Assembly: GCA_030530185.1 (NCBI GenBank)
Contig: JAUMVL010000086.1
Coordinates: forward strand, 1-7,519
Length of the DNA stretch: 7,519 bases
Direction: 5' to 3'
DNA from: Clostridia bacterium
GTDB lineage: Bacteria; Bacillota; Clostridia; Christensenellales; CAG-138
Numbering within the stretch: the first letter of the stretch is position 1; each line of letters begins with the position of its first letter. The translations under genes were made by a program, and so were the position numbers. Positions 1-5,941 of this stretch are shown here, in pieces. The notes below the pieces were generated by a model, which saw only the letters and a list, made by a program, of their open reading frames with translations, was not told the origin of the DNA and did not search any database.

Positions 1-43
1 TGATTTCGAGTCAGGGCCGTTATAACCACTTCGATACCTGTCC
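1..43 (-). tRNA. tRNA-Ser (anticodon CGA), 5' part only
   Basis: Read on the minus strand, the tRNA begins at base 43 with acceptor strand GGACAGG, then T-A at positions 8-9, a short D arm containing AAGTGGTT, and an anticodon loop CTCGAAA. That gives anticodon CGA, for serine codon UCG. The anticodon stem is cut by the window edge, so the long variable arm typical of tRNA-Ser, the T arm and the acceptor 3' strand are not seen. A well-formed promoter lies just upstream on the same strand. Identity rests on the D-arm pattern and the anticodon loop. Confidence 0.8.
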
Positions 44-82
44 ATCTGGCATTCGCACAGGGTTTCCGGTGCGAGCGCGTTT

Positions 83-111
83 ATTATAGCAGAGGTTTTA
101 TGCAAAATCAA
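83..111 (-). promoter_or_regulatory. sigma-A-type promoter for tRNA-Ser
   Basis: On the minus strand, TTGATT (bases 111-106) and a perfect TATAAT (bases 88-83) are separated by 17 bp. Transcription would start near base 76, leaving about 30 nt before the mature tRNA-Ser 5' end at base 43. The match and the position make this a strong call. Confidence 0.8.
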
Positions 112-215
112 GATGCGAAGAACGTCATTTGCGGAAGGCTCCGGCGCAGCCGCAAAAGGCCATTTGCACAGCCGGGCCGGCATTTTTTTGTAACAATCCG
201 CGGAGATTTCCTCTC

Positions 216-244
216 TTGACAGGCGCGGGAACGTGTGATACTAT
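216..244 (+). promoter_or_regulatory. sigma-A-type promoter for the tRNA cluster
   Basis: A perfect -35 TTGACA at 216-221 is followed after 17 bp by TACTAT (239-244). The overlapping alternative GATACT at 237-242 is preceded by an extended -10 TG at 234-235, with a 15-bp spacer. Either way transcription would start about 10-15 bases before tRNA-Gly. It is divergent from the tRNA-Ser promoter, and the roughly 100 bp between them hold no gene. Confidence 0.75.
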
Positions 245-264
245 TTATTGGCTGATTTGCAGAC

Positions 265-338
265 GCGGGTGTAGTTCAATGGTAGAACCCCAGCCTTCCA
301 AGCTGGTCGCGTGGGTTCGATTCCCATCACCCGCTCCA
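265..338 (+). tRNA. tRNA-Gly (anticodon TCC)
   Basis: The cloverleaf is complete and 74 nt long with an encoded CCA. The acceptor GCGGGTG pairs fully with CACCCGC, followed by discriminator T and CCA. The anticodon stem CCAGC/GCTGG encloses loop CTTCCAA, giving anticodon TCC, which reads GGA and GGG. The T loop is TTCGATT. It is the first gene of the plus-strand cluster, about 20 bases after the -10 element. Confidence 0.97.
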
Positions 339-361
339 TTTTCCGCTCTGCGAAAAAATAC

Positions 362-438
362 GCGCCAGTAGCTCAGTTGGATAGAGCAACAGCCTTCTAA
401 GCTGTGGGTCAGGGGTTCGAGTCCCTTCTGGCGTGCCA
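362..438 (+). tRNA. tRNA-Arg (anticodon TCT)
   Basis: This is a 77-nt cloverleaf with encoded CCA. Acceptor GCGCCAG pairs with CTGGCGT, with a G-T wobble at the terminal 1-72 pair; the discriminator is G. The anticodon loop CTTCTAA gives TCT, which reads AGA and AGG. The T arm is AGGGG-TTCGAGT-CCCTT. It lies 23 bases after tRNA-Gly in the same orientation, consistent with a processed polycistronic transcript. Confidence 0.96.
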
Positions 439-484
439 GCGGCTTTGGGCCGGAGCGCGCTGTGCGCGGTGAAAAGTGAAATAC

Positions 485-562
485 GGTGGGTGTAGCGTAG
501 TTGGTTAACGCGTCAGATTGTGGCTCTGAAGACCGAGGGTTCGAGTCCCTTCACTCACCCCA
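485..562 (+). tRNA. tRNA-His (anticodon GTG)
   Basis: The acceptor GTGGGTG (486-492) pairs with CACTCAC (552-558). The extra G at 485 faces C at 559, which is the G-1:C73 identity pair expected of bacterial tRNA-His. The anticodon loop TTGTGGC gives GTG. The T arm is GAGGG-TTCGAGT-CCCTT and CCA is encoded. The T-rich bases after it (565-573) have no clear hairpin of their own, so the transcript probably continues to tRNA-Gln. Confidence 0.97.
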
Positions 563-608
563 CTTTTTCTTTTTATCCGCCGAAAAGCTGCTGACCTGTC
601 GAACATTT

Positions 609-683
609 TGGGATGTGGTGAAGCGGTAACACAGCGGACTTTGACTCCGTCATTCGTAGGTTCGAATCCTGCCATCCCAGCCA
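609..683 (+). tRNA. tRNA-Gln (anticodon TTG)
   Basis: This is a 75-nt cloverleaf. Acceptor TGGGATG pairs with CATCCCA, so the first pair is U-A, as is usual for bacterial tRNA-Gln; the discriminator is G and CCA is encoded. Anticodon loop CTTTGAC gives TTG. The T arm is GTAGG-TTCGAAT-CCTGC. Only one base separates its CCA end from the next tRNA. Confidence 0.97.
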
Positions 684-684
684 T

Positions 685-760
685 GACCCGCTAGCTCAGC
701 AGGCAGAGCACCTGCCTTTTAAGCAGGGTGTCCGGAGTTCGAATCTCCGGCGGGTCACCA
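685..760 (+). tRNA. tRNA-Lys (anticodon TTT)
   Basis: This is a 76-nt cloverleaf with acceptor GACCCGC/GCGGGTC, discriminator A and encoded CCA. Anticodon loop CTTTTAA gives TTT. The T arm is CGGAG-TTCGAAT-CTCCG. It is the last tRNA of the cluster and runs straight into a hairpin terminator. Its 3' end (from base 742) is duplicated downstream at 833-854, the pattern left when an element integrates into a tRNA 3' end. Confidence 0.97.
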
Positions 761-763
761 AAA
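742..763 (+). repeat. tRNA-Lys 3'-end repeat, copy 1 (candidate att core)
   Basis: These 22 bases cover part of the T loop, the T-stem 3' strand, the acceptor 3' strand and CCA of tRNA-Lys, plus three following A residues. They are identical to 833-854, 91 bp downstream. Tyrosine-recombinase elements commonly use such tRNA 3' ends as att cores. The sequence shows the identity; the att role is inferred. Confidence 0.7.
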
Positions 764-796
764 CAAAAAACACCCCGTTGGGGTGTTTTTTGTTTT
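760..796 (+). terminator. Rho-independent terminator of the tRNA cluster
   Basis: A perfect 17-bp inverted repeat pairs 760-776 with 780-796 around a 3-base loop GTT. The inner stem CACCCC/GGGGTG is followed by a T-rich tract on the plus strand and preceded by a matching A-rich tract, so it could work on both strands. It starts on the last A of the tRNA-Lys CCA end. Confidence 0.92.
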
Positions 797-832
797 GCCG
801 CAGGAGATGAGAAGTTTATGCCCGCAAGGGTA

Positions 833-854
833 AATCTCCGGCGGGTCACCAAAA
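833..854 (+). repeat. tRNA-Lys 3'-end repeat, copy 2 (candidate att core)
   Basis: This is a 22/22 match to 742-763 without the rest of a tRNA: the bases before it do not form a D arm, anticodon arm or complete T arm. Like copy 1 it is followed within a few bases by a hairpin terminator. Either it is the second att site of a very small residual element, or it is the 3' remnant of a tandem tRNA-Lys gene. I cannot decide between these from one window. Confidence 0.65.
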
Positions 855-857
855 GGG

Positions 858-899
858 AAACCGTCGAAATCCAAAGCGTTTCAAGGGTTTCGGCGGTTT
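858..899 (+). terminator. Second hairpin terminator
   Basis: Bases 858-872 pair with 885-899 around a 12-base loop. The stem has 13 Watson-Crick pairs and two G-U pairs (T864 with G893, T870 with G887 in plus-strand RNA), flanked by A and T tracts. On the plus strand the T tract is short (897-900), so termination may be moderate. It follows repeat copy 2 in the way the first terminator follows copy 1. Confidence 0.65.
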
Positions 900-968
900 T
901 CTTATGCCTGTTCGGACGATTATCATAGTGTCACGCTGTTACAAATTTTGCCAGATTGTGACAAAAAT

Positions 969-991
969 TGTTGTAGTAAGTGTTGTAGTAA
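969..991 (+). repeat. Tandem 11-bp direct repeats
   Basis: TGTTGTAGTAA occurs at 969-979 and again at 981-991, a 12-bp period. Just upstream, 937-950 and 957-970 form a looser pair (11 of 14 bases identical, 20-bp period). Directly repeated sites of this size next to an att core are typical of recombinase arm-binding sites, but they could also bind a regulator of the nearby promoter. The function is inferred. Confidence 0.5.
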
Positions 992-1015
992 AAAGGTCCG
1001 CCCCGAAGGACGGAC
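990..1015 (-). terminator. Minus-strand Rho-independent terminator
   Basis: On the minus strand an 8-bp stem GTCCGTCC/GGGCGGAC (one U-G pair) closes a C(UUCG)G tetraloop and is followed by CTTTTT. That is a classic stable terminator. On the plus strand the same stem has a C-A mismatch and no T tract, so it is directional. No minus-strand gene is visible to the right of it, so it would stop antisense transcription out of the hsd operon, or it is left from a lost gene. Confidence 0.65.
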
Positions 1016-1026
1016 TTGCGTCGCCA

Positions 1027-1055
1027 TAGACAAGTTTAATTAAATTGGCTATACT
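1027..1055 (+). promoter_or_regulatory. sigma-A-type promoter of the hsd operon
   Basis: TAGACA at 1027-1032 (5 of 6) and TATACT at 1050-1055 (5 of 6) are separated by 17 bp. Transcription would start near 1061-1062, just before the ribosome site GAGG at 1069-1072. The spacer contains a perfect 10-bp palindrome TTTAATTAAA (1035-1044), a candidate operator. The promoter rules out the in-frame TTG at 1045 as start of the small gene, because that codon lies upstream of the predicted transcript start. Confidence 0.7.
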
Positions 1056-1077
1056 AATTGAAGAATACGAGGATATC

Positions 1078-1251
1078 ATGCGCAAGTTCTCTCTGCTCGA
1101 CGAATTCGGTCAAAAAACCGTTGCAAGCGTCCTTCGCTCTGAATTCGCTCGTTGTCAGGAACAGGGCTCTTTGAAAAGTGGCAAGAGCGTGTCTGTGTCC
1201 GTGAAGGTGAGAGAAGCGGTGGATCCCATCAACGAGAATCTGCCGGACTGA
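1078..1251 (+). CDS. Small 57-aa protein at the head of the hsd operon, function unknown
   Basis: I do not recognise a named family. The chosen start is ATG 1078, preceded by GAGG (1069-1072) with a 5-base gap and by the promoter at 1027-1055. The alternative TTG at 1045 would lie in the promoter. Residues 1-27 are a likely amphipathic helix (FSLLDEFGQKTVASVLRSE) that resembles the helix following the DNA-binding domain in many Firmicutes XRE/Cro regulators, where a leucine-aspartate-glycine pattern precedes a helix ending in E..R. The rest is a Ser/Lys/Val-rich tail ending in acidic residues. There is no helix-turn-helix and no membrane segment. It could be a remnant of a lost regulator or a small accessory protein of the restriction locus. 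The stop lies 48 bases before hsdR, in the same direction, so co-transcription is likely. Confidence 0.6.
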   Translation: MRKFSLLDEFGQKTVASVLRSEFARCQEQGSLKSGKSVSVSVKVREAVDPINENLPD

Positions 1252-1299
1252 TTTGAAACACATTTGTCGGTCGAAAAATGAGGCAAGGAGATATCTAGT

Positions 1300-4050
1300 A
1301 TGACTCCCGAAGAAAAAGCACGACAATTGATTGATGCTCGGCTTGAACAGTCCGGCTGGGCATTGCAGAATTTGCGAGAAGTGAATCCTATGGCTTCGCT
1401 CGGTGTTGCGGTAAGAGAGTATCCTACCAGCACCGGGCCGGTTGATTATGCTCTTTTTGTCGATGGTAAGCCCGTCGGCGTAATCGAAGCGAAAAAGGAT
1501 GAACTTGGCGAAAACATTACTGTTGTTGAAGGTCAGTCCGGGCGTTATGCCAACAGTACGTTCAGGTACATAACAAATGAATATAATATCCGCTTTGCGT
1601 ATGAGGCCACTGGGCAGCTTACACGTTTTACTGACTATAAGGATATAAAATACCGTTCCCGGCGTGTGTTCACATTCTTCAGGCCCGAGACTCTGTTATC
1701 CTTGCTTTCAAAGGATGATACCATCCGCAATAATATGAAACATTTTCCGGAGTTCGACACAACCGGATTCCGCAAATGCCAGATCACGGCGATCCAGAAT
1801 CTGGACTCCTCCTTCGCAGATAACCGCCCCAAGGCGTTGGTACAGATGGCAACCGGCGCAGGCAAGACCTTCACGGCGATCACGGCGGCCTACCGTCTGC
1901 TGAAGCTTGGCAAGATGAAGCGCATTCTGTTCCTTGTGGACACCAAATCGCTGGGTGAGCAGGCGGAGCGGGAGTTCCTCGCCTATACGCCAAATGACGA
2001 CAACCGATCTTTTGCCCAGCTATATGGCGTGCGTCGTTTGAACAGTTCTTATATCCCGAATGATATACAGATCTGCATCAGCACCATTCAGCGCATGTAC
2101 TCCATCCTGAAAGGTGAGGAAATGGACGAATCCGCAGAGGAAGAATCCCTTTTTGAGCAGAGCGGCGCTGATGCACAGACCGCAAAAGAGGTCGTATATA
2201 ACGAAAAATATCCGCCGGAATTCTTTGATTGCATTATTGTCGATGAATGCCACCGGTCTATTTATAATGTCTGGAATCAGGTGCTGGAGTATTTCGACGC
2301 TTTCATCATTGGTCTGACCGCCACGCCGGACAAGCGTACCTTCGCGTTTTTCGATCAGAATGTGGTCAGCGAATATTCCCGCGAGCAGGCCATTATAGAT
2401 GGCGTGAACGTGGGCGAGGACATATTCCTCATAGAAACCGACGTCACGAAAAACGGTGCATATATCATGAAGCAGCAGATTGAGTATCGGGACCGCCTGA
2501 CCCGCGCCAAGCGCTGGAAGCAGATGGACGAGGATTTGGATTATACTGCTTCCAAAATGGACCGGGATGTGGTCAATCCCAGTCAGATCCGCACGGTTAT
2601 TCGCACCTTCAAAGAGTGCCTTCCGACGATGCTTTTCCCGCACCGCCACGAAGTGCCGAAGACGCTGATCTTTGCCAAGACCGACAGCCACGCGGATGAT
2701 ATCATCCAGATCGTCCGCGAGGAATTCGGTGAGGGCAATGAATTTTGCCAGAAAATCACCTGTCAGGCGGATCGCCCGGAGACCGTTCTCAGCGCTTTTC
2801 GTAACGACTACTATCCCCGCGTTGCCGTTACCGTGGATATGATCGCCACGGGGACGGATGTGAAGCCCATCGAGTGCCTGATCTTCATGCGCGACGTCCG
2901 AAGCAAGAACTATTTTGAGCAGATGAAGGGGCGCGGCACTCGCGTGCTTGGCAAGGACGATCTGCAGAAGGTCACCCCGTCCGCCACGGAGAACAAGGAT
3001 CACTTTGTGATCGTGGACGCCGTGGGCGTCACCAAATCCAAGAAGACCGAGACCCGCACGCTGGAGCGCAAGCCCTCCGTCAGCATGAAAGAGCTGATGT
3101 TGACAGTTGCCATGGGCGCGAAGGATGAGGATACGCTCACATCCCTTGCAAACCGTGTGATCCGGCTCAACAGCCAGATGACCGACAAGGAGCGCAGCGA
3201 ATTCAGCAGCACTGTCGGCAGCAGCGCCGGGATCATCGCCCAGCATCTGCTGGACGCTTTTGATCCGGATATCGTTTCCTCCAAGGCGGGTGTGGATCTG
3301 TCCGACGATCATGAACCCACCGACGACGAGCAGCGCCGCATGGATGAGGCAAAGAAAGAACTGATCAAAGACGCGGTGCAGCCGTTCTTCAATCCGGATG
3401 TCCGGGATTACATCGAGAACGTGCGCCGCAGCCATGAGCAGGTCATCGATTCCGTGAATATCGATTCTGTACTCTTCGCCGGTTATGATACCGATAAACA
3501 AGCGAATGCGGATCGCATTATAAAGACGTTCCACGATTTCATCGAAGAAAACAAAGATGAGATCCTTGCCCTGCGGATCATCTACGATCAGCGGTATAAG
3601 GATCGTCCTATGGCGATCGCACAGCTCAAAGCCCTGTATGAAAAACTGAAGGCGCAGAATATCACCATTGAGCGCCTATGGGATTGCTATGCCATCAAGA
3701 AGCCGGAAAAAGTGAAGCGTGGCACCGTGGCGCAGCTCACGGACCTGATATCCATCATCCGTTTCGAAATGGGCTATGCCGACAACCTCGCGCCCTTCGC
3801 GGACAAGGTGAATTATAACTTCATGCAGTGGACCTTGCGCCGGAACGCAGGCGCGGTACACTTTACGGACGAGCAGATGGAGTGGCTGCGCCTGATCAAG
3901 GATCATATCGCCGTTTCGCTCAGCATAGAGCCGGAGGACCTCGACCTCAGCCCCTTTGACCGCAAGGGTGGTCTGGGCAGATTTTATGATGTGTTCGGGG
4001 ATCAGTACGAGGCGATCCTGCAGGAAATGAACATAGAGCTGGTGGCGTGA
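1300..4050 (+). CDS. hsdR: Type I restriction enzyme, R subunit (endonuclease and ATP-driven translocase)
   Basis: HsdR joins HsdM and HsdS to form the type I complex, pulls DNA in an ATP-dependent manner and cuts far from the recognition site. The N-terminal nuclease domain shows a PD-(D/E)xK arrangement: VDY with D49, then IEAKK with E63 and K65. The superfamily 2 motor follows: Walker A ATGAGKT (184-190), DECH box (315-318), motif III LTATP (339-343), motif IV around PKTLIFAKT (453-461), and motif VI QMKGRGTR (541-548). The C-terminal third, from about 620, matches the position of the helical region that binds the methylase core. At 916 aa it appears complete, and all catalytic residues I looked for are present. 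ATG 1300 follows AAGGAG (1285-1290) at a 9-base gap. The DECH box and IEAKK resemble EcoEI/EcoAI-type R subunits; that subtype call is inferred. The first 450 bases are AT-richer than the rest. Confidence 0.96.
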   Translation: MTPEEKARQLIDARLEQSGWALQNLREVNPMASLGVAVREYPTSTGPVDYALFVDGKPVGVIEAKKDELGENITVVEGQSGRYANSTFRYITNEYNIRFAYEATGQLTRFTDYKDIKYRSRRVFTFFRPETLLSLLSKDDTIRNNMKHFPEFDTTGFRKCQITAIQNLDSSFADNRPKALVQMATGAGKTFTAITAAYRLLKLGKMKRILFLVDTKSLGEQAEREFLAYTPNDDNRSFAQLYGVRRLNSSYIPNDIQICISTIQRMYSILKGEEMDESAEEESLFEQSGADAQTAKEVVYNEKYPPEFFDCIIVDECHRSIYNVWNQVLEYFDAFIIGLTATPDKRTFAFFDQNVVSEYSREQAIIDGVNVGEDIFLIETDVTKNGAYIMKQQIEYRDRLTRAKRWKQMDEDLDYTASKMDRDVVNPSQIRTVIRTFKECLPTMLFPHRHEVPKTLIFAKTDSHADDIIQIVREEFGEGNEFCQKITCQADRPETVLSAFRNDYYPRVAVTVDMIATGTDVKPIECLIFMRDVRSKNYFEQMKGRGTRVLGKDDLQKVTPSATENKDHFVIVDAVGVTKSKKTETRTLERKPSVSMKELMLTVAMGAKDEDTLTSLANRVIRLNSQMTDKERSEFSSTVGSSAGIIAQHLLDAFDPDIVSSKAGVDLSDDHEPTDDEQRRMDEAKKELIKDAVQPFFNPDVRDYIENVRRSHEQVIDSVNIDSVLFAGYDTDKQANADRIIKTFHDFIEENKDEILALRIIYDQRYKDRPMAIAQLKALYEKLKAQNITIERLWDCYAIKKPEKVKRGTVAQLTDLISIIRFEMGYADNLAPFADKVNYNFMQWTLRRNAGAVHFTDEQMEWLRLIKDHIAVSLSIEPEDLDLSPFDRKGGLGRFYDVFGDQYEAILQEMNIELVA

Positions 4051-4051
4051 T

Positions 4052-5185
4052 ATGGAAGTGAAGAAATTGAAGGACTGTTGCACTATAATTGCAGGGCAGT
4101 CCCCGGAATCCAAATATTACAATACCAACGGTGATGGGCTTCCGTTTTTTCAGGGTAAAGCCGACTTTGGGGAGCTATATCCGTCCATCCGAGTGTATTG
4201 CTCCCAACCAACGAAAATAGCTGAAAAGGACGATATTCTTCTTTCAGTCCGAGCGCCTGTCGGCCCGACGAATCTTGCTCCATGCAAGGTGTGCATTGGA
4301 CGCGGCCTTACTGCAATTCGTCCATCAGAAGCATTACTCACCCGCTATGTTCTCCTTTTTTTCAGATATTTTGAGGCACAACTGGCTTCAAAAGGGACTG
4401 GGACAACATTCAAAGCCATAACGCAGGATGTCGTTAAGAATCTTGAAATACCCATTCCACCCATCCTGGAGCAGGAGCGGATCGTTGCCCGGATTGAGGA
4501 ACTGTTCTCTCAGCTCGACGCCGGGGTGACAACGCTGAAAAAGACAAAAGCACAGCTTGCGGTATATCGGCAGGCGGTGCTGAAAGAGGCGTTCGGAACA
4601 ATAGCTGAACGTGTTCTTTTAGGCGATATTTCAGAATCCCGACTTGGGAAAATGCTTGATAAAGAAAAGAATACTGGCGTTCCTCGCAAATACCTTCGAA
4701 ATATCAATGTGCGATGGTTCCGCTTTGATTTAACTGATTTGCTCGAAATGAGAATAGAAGACGACGAGATAGAAAAATACTCCATTTGCAAGGGAGACCT
4801 TGTCATTTGCGAGGGCGGGGAACCTGGACGTTGCGCCGTCTGGCAGAGAGACGATGCTCTTTTTTACCAAAAAGCCTTACATCGCGTTAGGTTTACCGAT
4901 TGCTCTAATCCACTTTTCTATATGTATTATCTTTGGTATGCAGCGCAAACAGGACAGCTAAAACCATATTATACAGGAACGGGAATAAAGCATCTGACGG
5001 GACAGTCGCTTGTTAAGGTGCCAGTTCCGACAGCAGGAAAAGAGATACAGAATAATACTGTTGCCGAAATCGAATCCCGCCTATCCGTCTGCGACAGCAT
5101 CGAGCAGACTGTTGATACCGCCCTGCAGCAGGCAGAGGCCATGCGGCAGAGCATCCTGAAGAAATCCTTTGAAGGGAGACTGTGA
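4052..5185 (+). CDS. hsdS: Type I restriction-modification, specificity subunit S
   Basis: HsdS reads the bipartite DNA target for both methylation and cleavage. The layout is classical. Target recognition domain 1 spans about residues 1-135 and ends near GTGTTFKAIT (115-124). The central conserved helix is 138-182 (PPILEQERIVARIEELFSQL onward). Domain 2 spans about 183-326 and ends near TGTGIKHLTG (308-317). The distal conserved helix is 328-377, closing with SILKKSFEGRL. The two helices repeat the same pattern (ILE/GKE, then I..RIE/IESRL, then ILKKSF/VLKEAF), giving the pseudo-symmetry that separates the half-sites. At 377 aa it is compact but complete. Its ATG follows the hsdR stop after one base with only a weak ribosome site, so translation is likely coupled. 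No second hsdS or partial copy is in the window, so shufflon-type switching is not supported. The recognition sequence cannot be predicted here. Confidence 0.95.
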   Translation: MEVKKLKDCCTIIAGQSPESKYYNTNGDGLPFFQGKADFGELYPSIRVYCSQPTKIAEKDDILLSVRAPVGPTNLAPCKVCIGRGLTAIRPSEALLTRYVLLFFRYFEAQLASKGTGTTFKAITQDVVKNLEIPIPPILEQERIVARIEELFSQLDAGVTTLKKTKAQLAVYRQAVLKEAFGTIAERVLLGDISESRLGKMLDKEKNTGVPRKYLRNINVRWFRFDLTDLLEMRIEDDEIEKYSICKGDLVICEGGEPGRCAVWQRDDALFYQKALHRVRFTDCSNPLFYMYYLWYAAQTGQLKPYYTGTGIKHLTGQSLVKVPVPTAGKEIQNNTVAEIESRLSVCDSIEQTVDTALQQAEAMRQSILKKSFEGRL

Positions 5186-5931
5186 TGGGCAAATCAGTTG
5201 AGTGGCTAAAAACAAAAGTCAAATCTATCTCACTTAACGAAAAAATTTTCCAGATCTTTTTGGGTGAAGACTGCTACGTTATTGGAGCACTTAGTCAAAA
5301 GGACGGCGCGACACCGAACATTTTTTCTCTGGCTACTATATATGATTCGATTTATGATATTCACAAAAAAGTTGAGTTTTCGTTTTACTCGGCTTGTGCA
5401 TGTGACCTGTCGGAGTCACTTGAGGATTATCGCATGTTTGGACCCGTACAAAAGAACGAAAAAACAGCTGAATACTACATAGAGAATATGGCATTTAGAG
5501 TTGGAACTTTGTGGGATCTGCTTGCACAGCTTTATAACGAGTTATGGCAAATTAAAACCCCAATTAACAAATTGTTCTGCACAGAGTTTTTTCATAATAC
5601 GTCGCAAGGCAAGCGAGGCCGGCCGGCAGCAAAAACAATATATGCATATCTAGTGGAAGAAGATGAAGTTAAGGAAGAAACAGAATCATGGAAAGGCAAT
5701 CATACTTATGCTAAAGAATACAGAGATCAGATGACACACAGAAACGCACCAAGCATATCATCGATCTCGCCTTTTAATACGGCCATTCGTCCGCCAGCCG
5801 TATTTAGTCTGAAACGAATTACCGAGGACTATTTGCAAGTCATAGCTTTTATCACGGGTGCAGTAACAGAAATATCCTCTTATATCGTTGAACATCCACC
5901 ATTTGGTATGCAAGAAATAGTTTGGGATTGA
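5185..5931 (+). CDS. Putative HEPN-domain protein (possible ribonuclease toxin) inside the hsd operon
   Basis: It has no close family I can name with certainty. The start chosen is ATG 5185 (248 aa), whose A is the last base of the hsdS TGA; AAGGGAG at 5172-5178 sits 6 bases upstream. The key feature is EYRDQMTHRN near the C-terminus, with R180 and H185. This is an Rx4H motif with a polar residue after the Arg, the catalytic signature of HEPN ribonucleases. Helix-rich stretches flank it (about 95-125 and 208-235), as expected for a HEPN four-helix bundle, and the spacing recalls Cthe_2314-like HEPN proteins. There is no signal peptide or membrane segment. HEPN proteins usually cut RNA, often tRNA anticodon loops, as defence toxins; PrrC and RloC do so from within type I hsd loci. 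RNase function here is inferred. The gene is AT-richer than hsdR and hsdM, suggesting separate acquisition. Confidence 0.6.
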   Translation: MGKSVEWLKTKVKSISLNEKIFQIFLGEDCYVIGALSQKDGATPNIFSLATIYDSIYDIHKKVEFSFYSACACDLSESLEDYRMFGPVQKNEKTAEYYIENMAFRVGTLWDLLAQLYNELWQIKTPINKLFCTEFFHNTSQGKRGRPAAKTIYAYLVEEDEVKEETESWKGNHTYAKEYRDQMTHRNAPSISSISPFNTAIRPPAVFSLKRITEDYLQVIAFITGAVTEISSYIVEHPPFGMQEIVWD

Positions 5932-5941
5932 GGAGAAAACT

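Larger units (their letters stand above)
761..1077. other. Gene-free, signal-rich junction between tRNA cluster and hsd operon
   Basis: I see no gene I can support here. Two short open frames exist, ATG 818-928 and ATG 904-1029 (41 codons, ending in a TAG that is part of the -35 element of the next promoter), but neither has a convincing product. The stretch holds the first tRNA terminator, a second copy of the tRNA-Lys 3' end, a second hairpin terminator, 11-bp tandem repeats, a minus-strand terminator and the operon promoter. It may be the boundary of an integrated island or the scar of a lost one. Confidence 0.6.

Noticed and set aside
171..189. A GC-rich hairpin followed by seven T residues, looking like a terminator
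   Set aside because: The stem is only 4 bp in an 11-base palindrome and no plus-strand gene precedes it. It is too weak to annotate.
129..371. An 80-codon open frame across tRNA-Gly
   Set aside because: It runs through a complete tRNA gene and its promoter, so it is not a protein gene.
904..1029. A 41-codon open frame ending at TAG 1027, in the same frame as the small gene
   Set aside because: It has no ribosome site, contains the repeats and a terminator hairpin, and its product matches nothing I know. It might be the 3' tail of a lost integrase, but nothing in the sequence proves it.
2020..3534. A 504-codon open frame on the minus strand, antisense to hsdR
   Set aside because: hsdR on the plus strand has all nuclease and helicase motifs in order. 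The antisense frame is a by-product of GC-rich third positions and its translation shows no recognisable motif.
4052..5185. Phase-variable hsdS switching by inversion
   Set aside because: Only one hsdS is present, with no partial second copy, no inverted repeats seen and no adjacent recombinase in this window.
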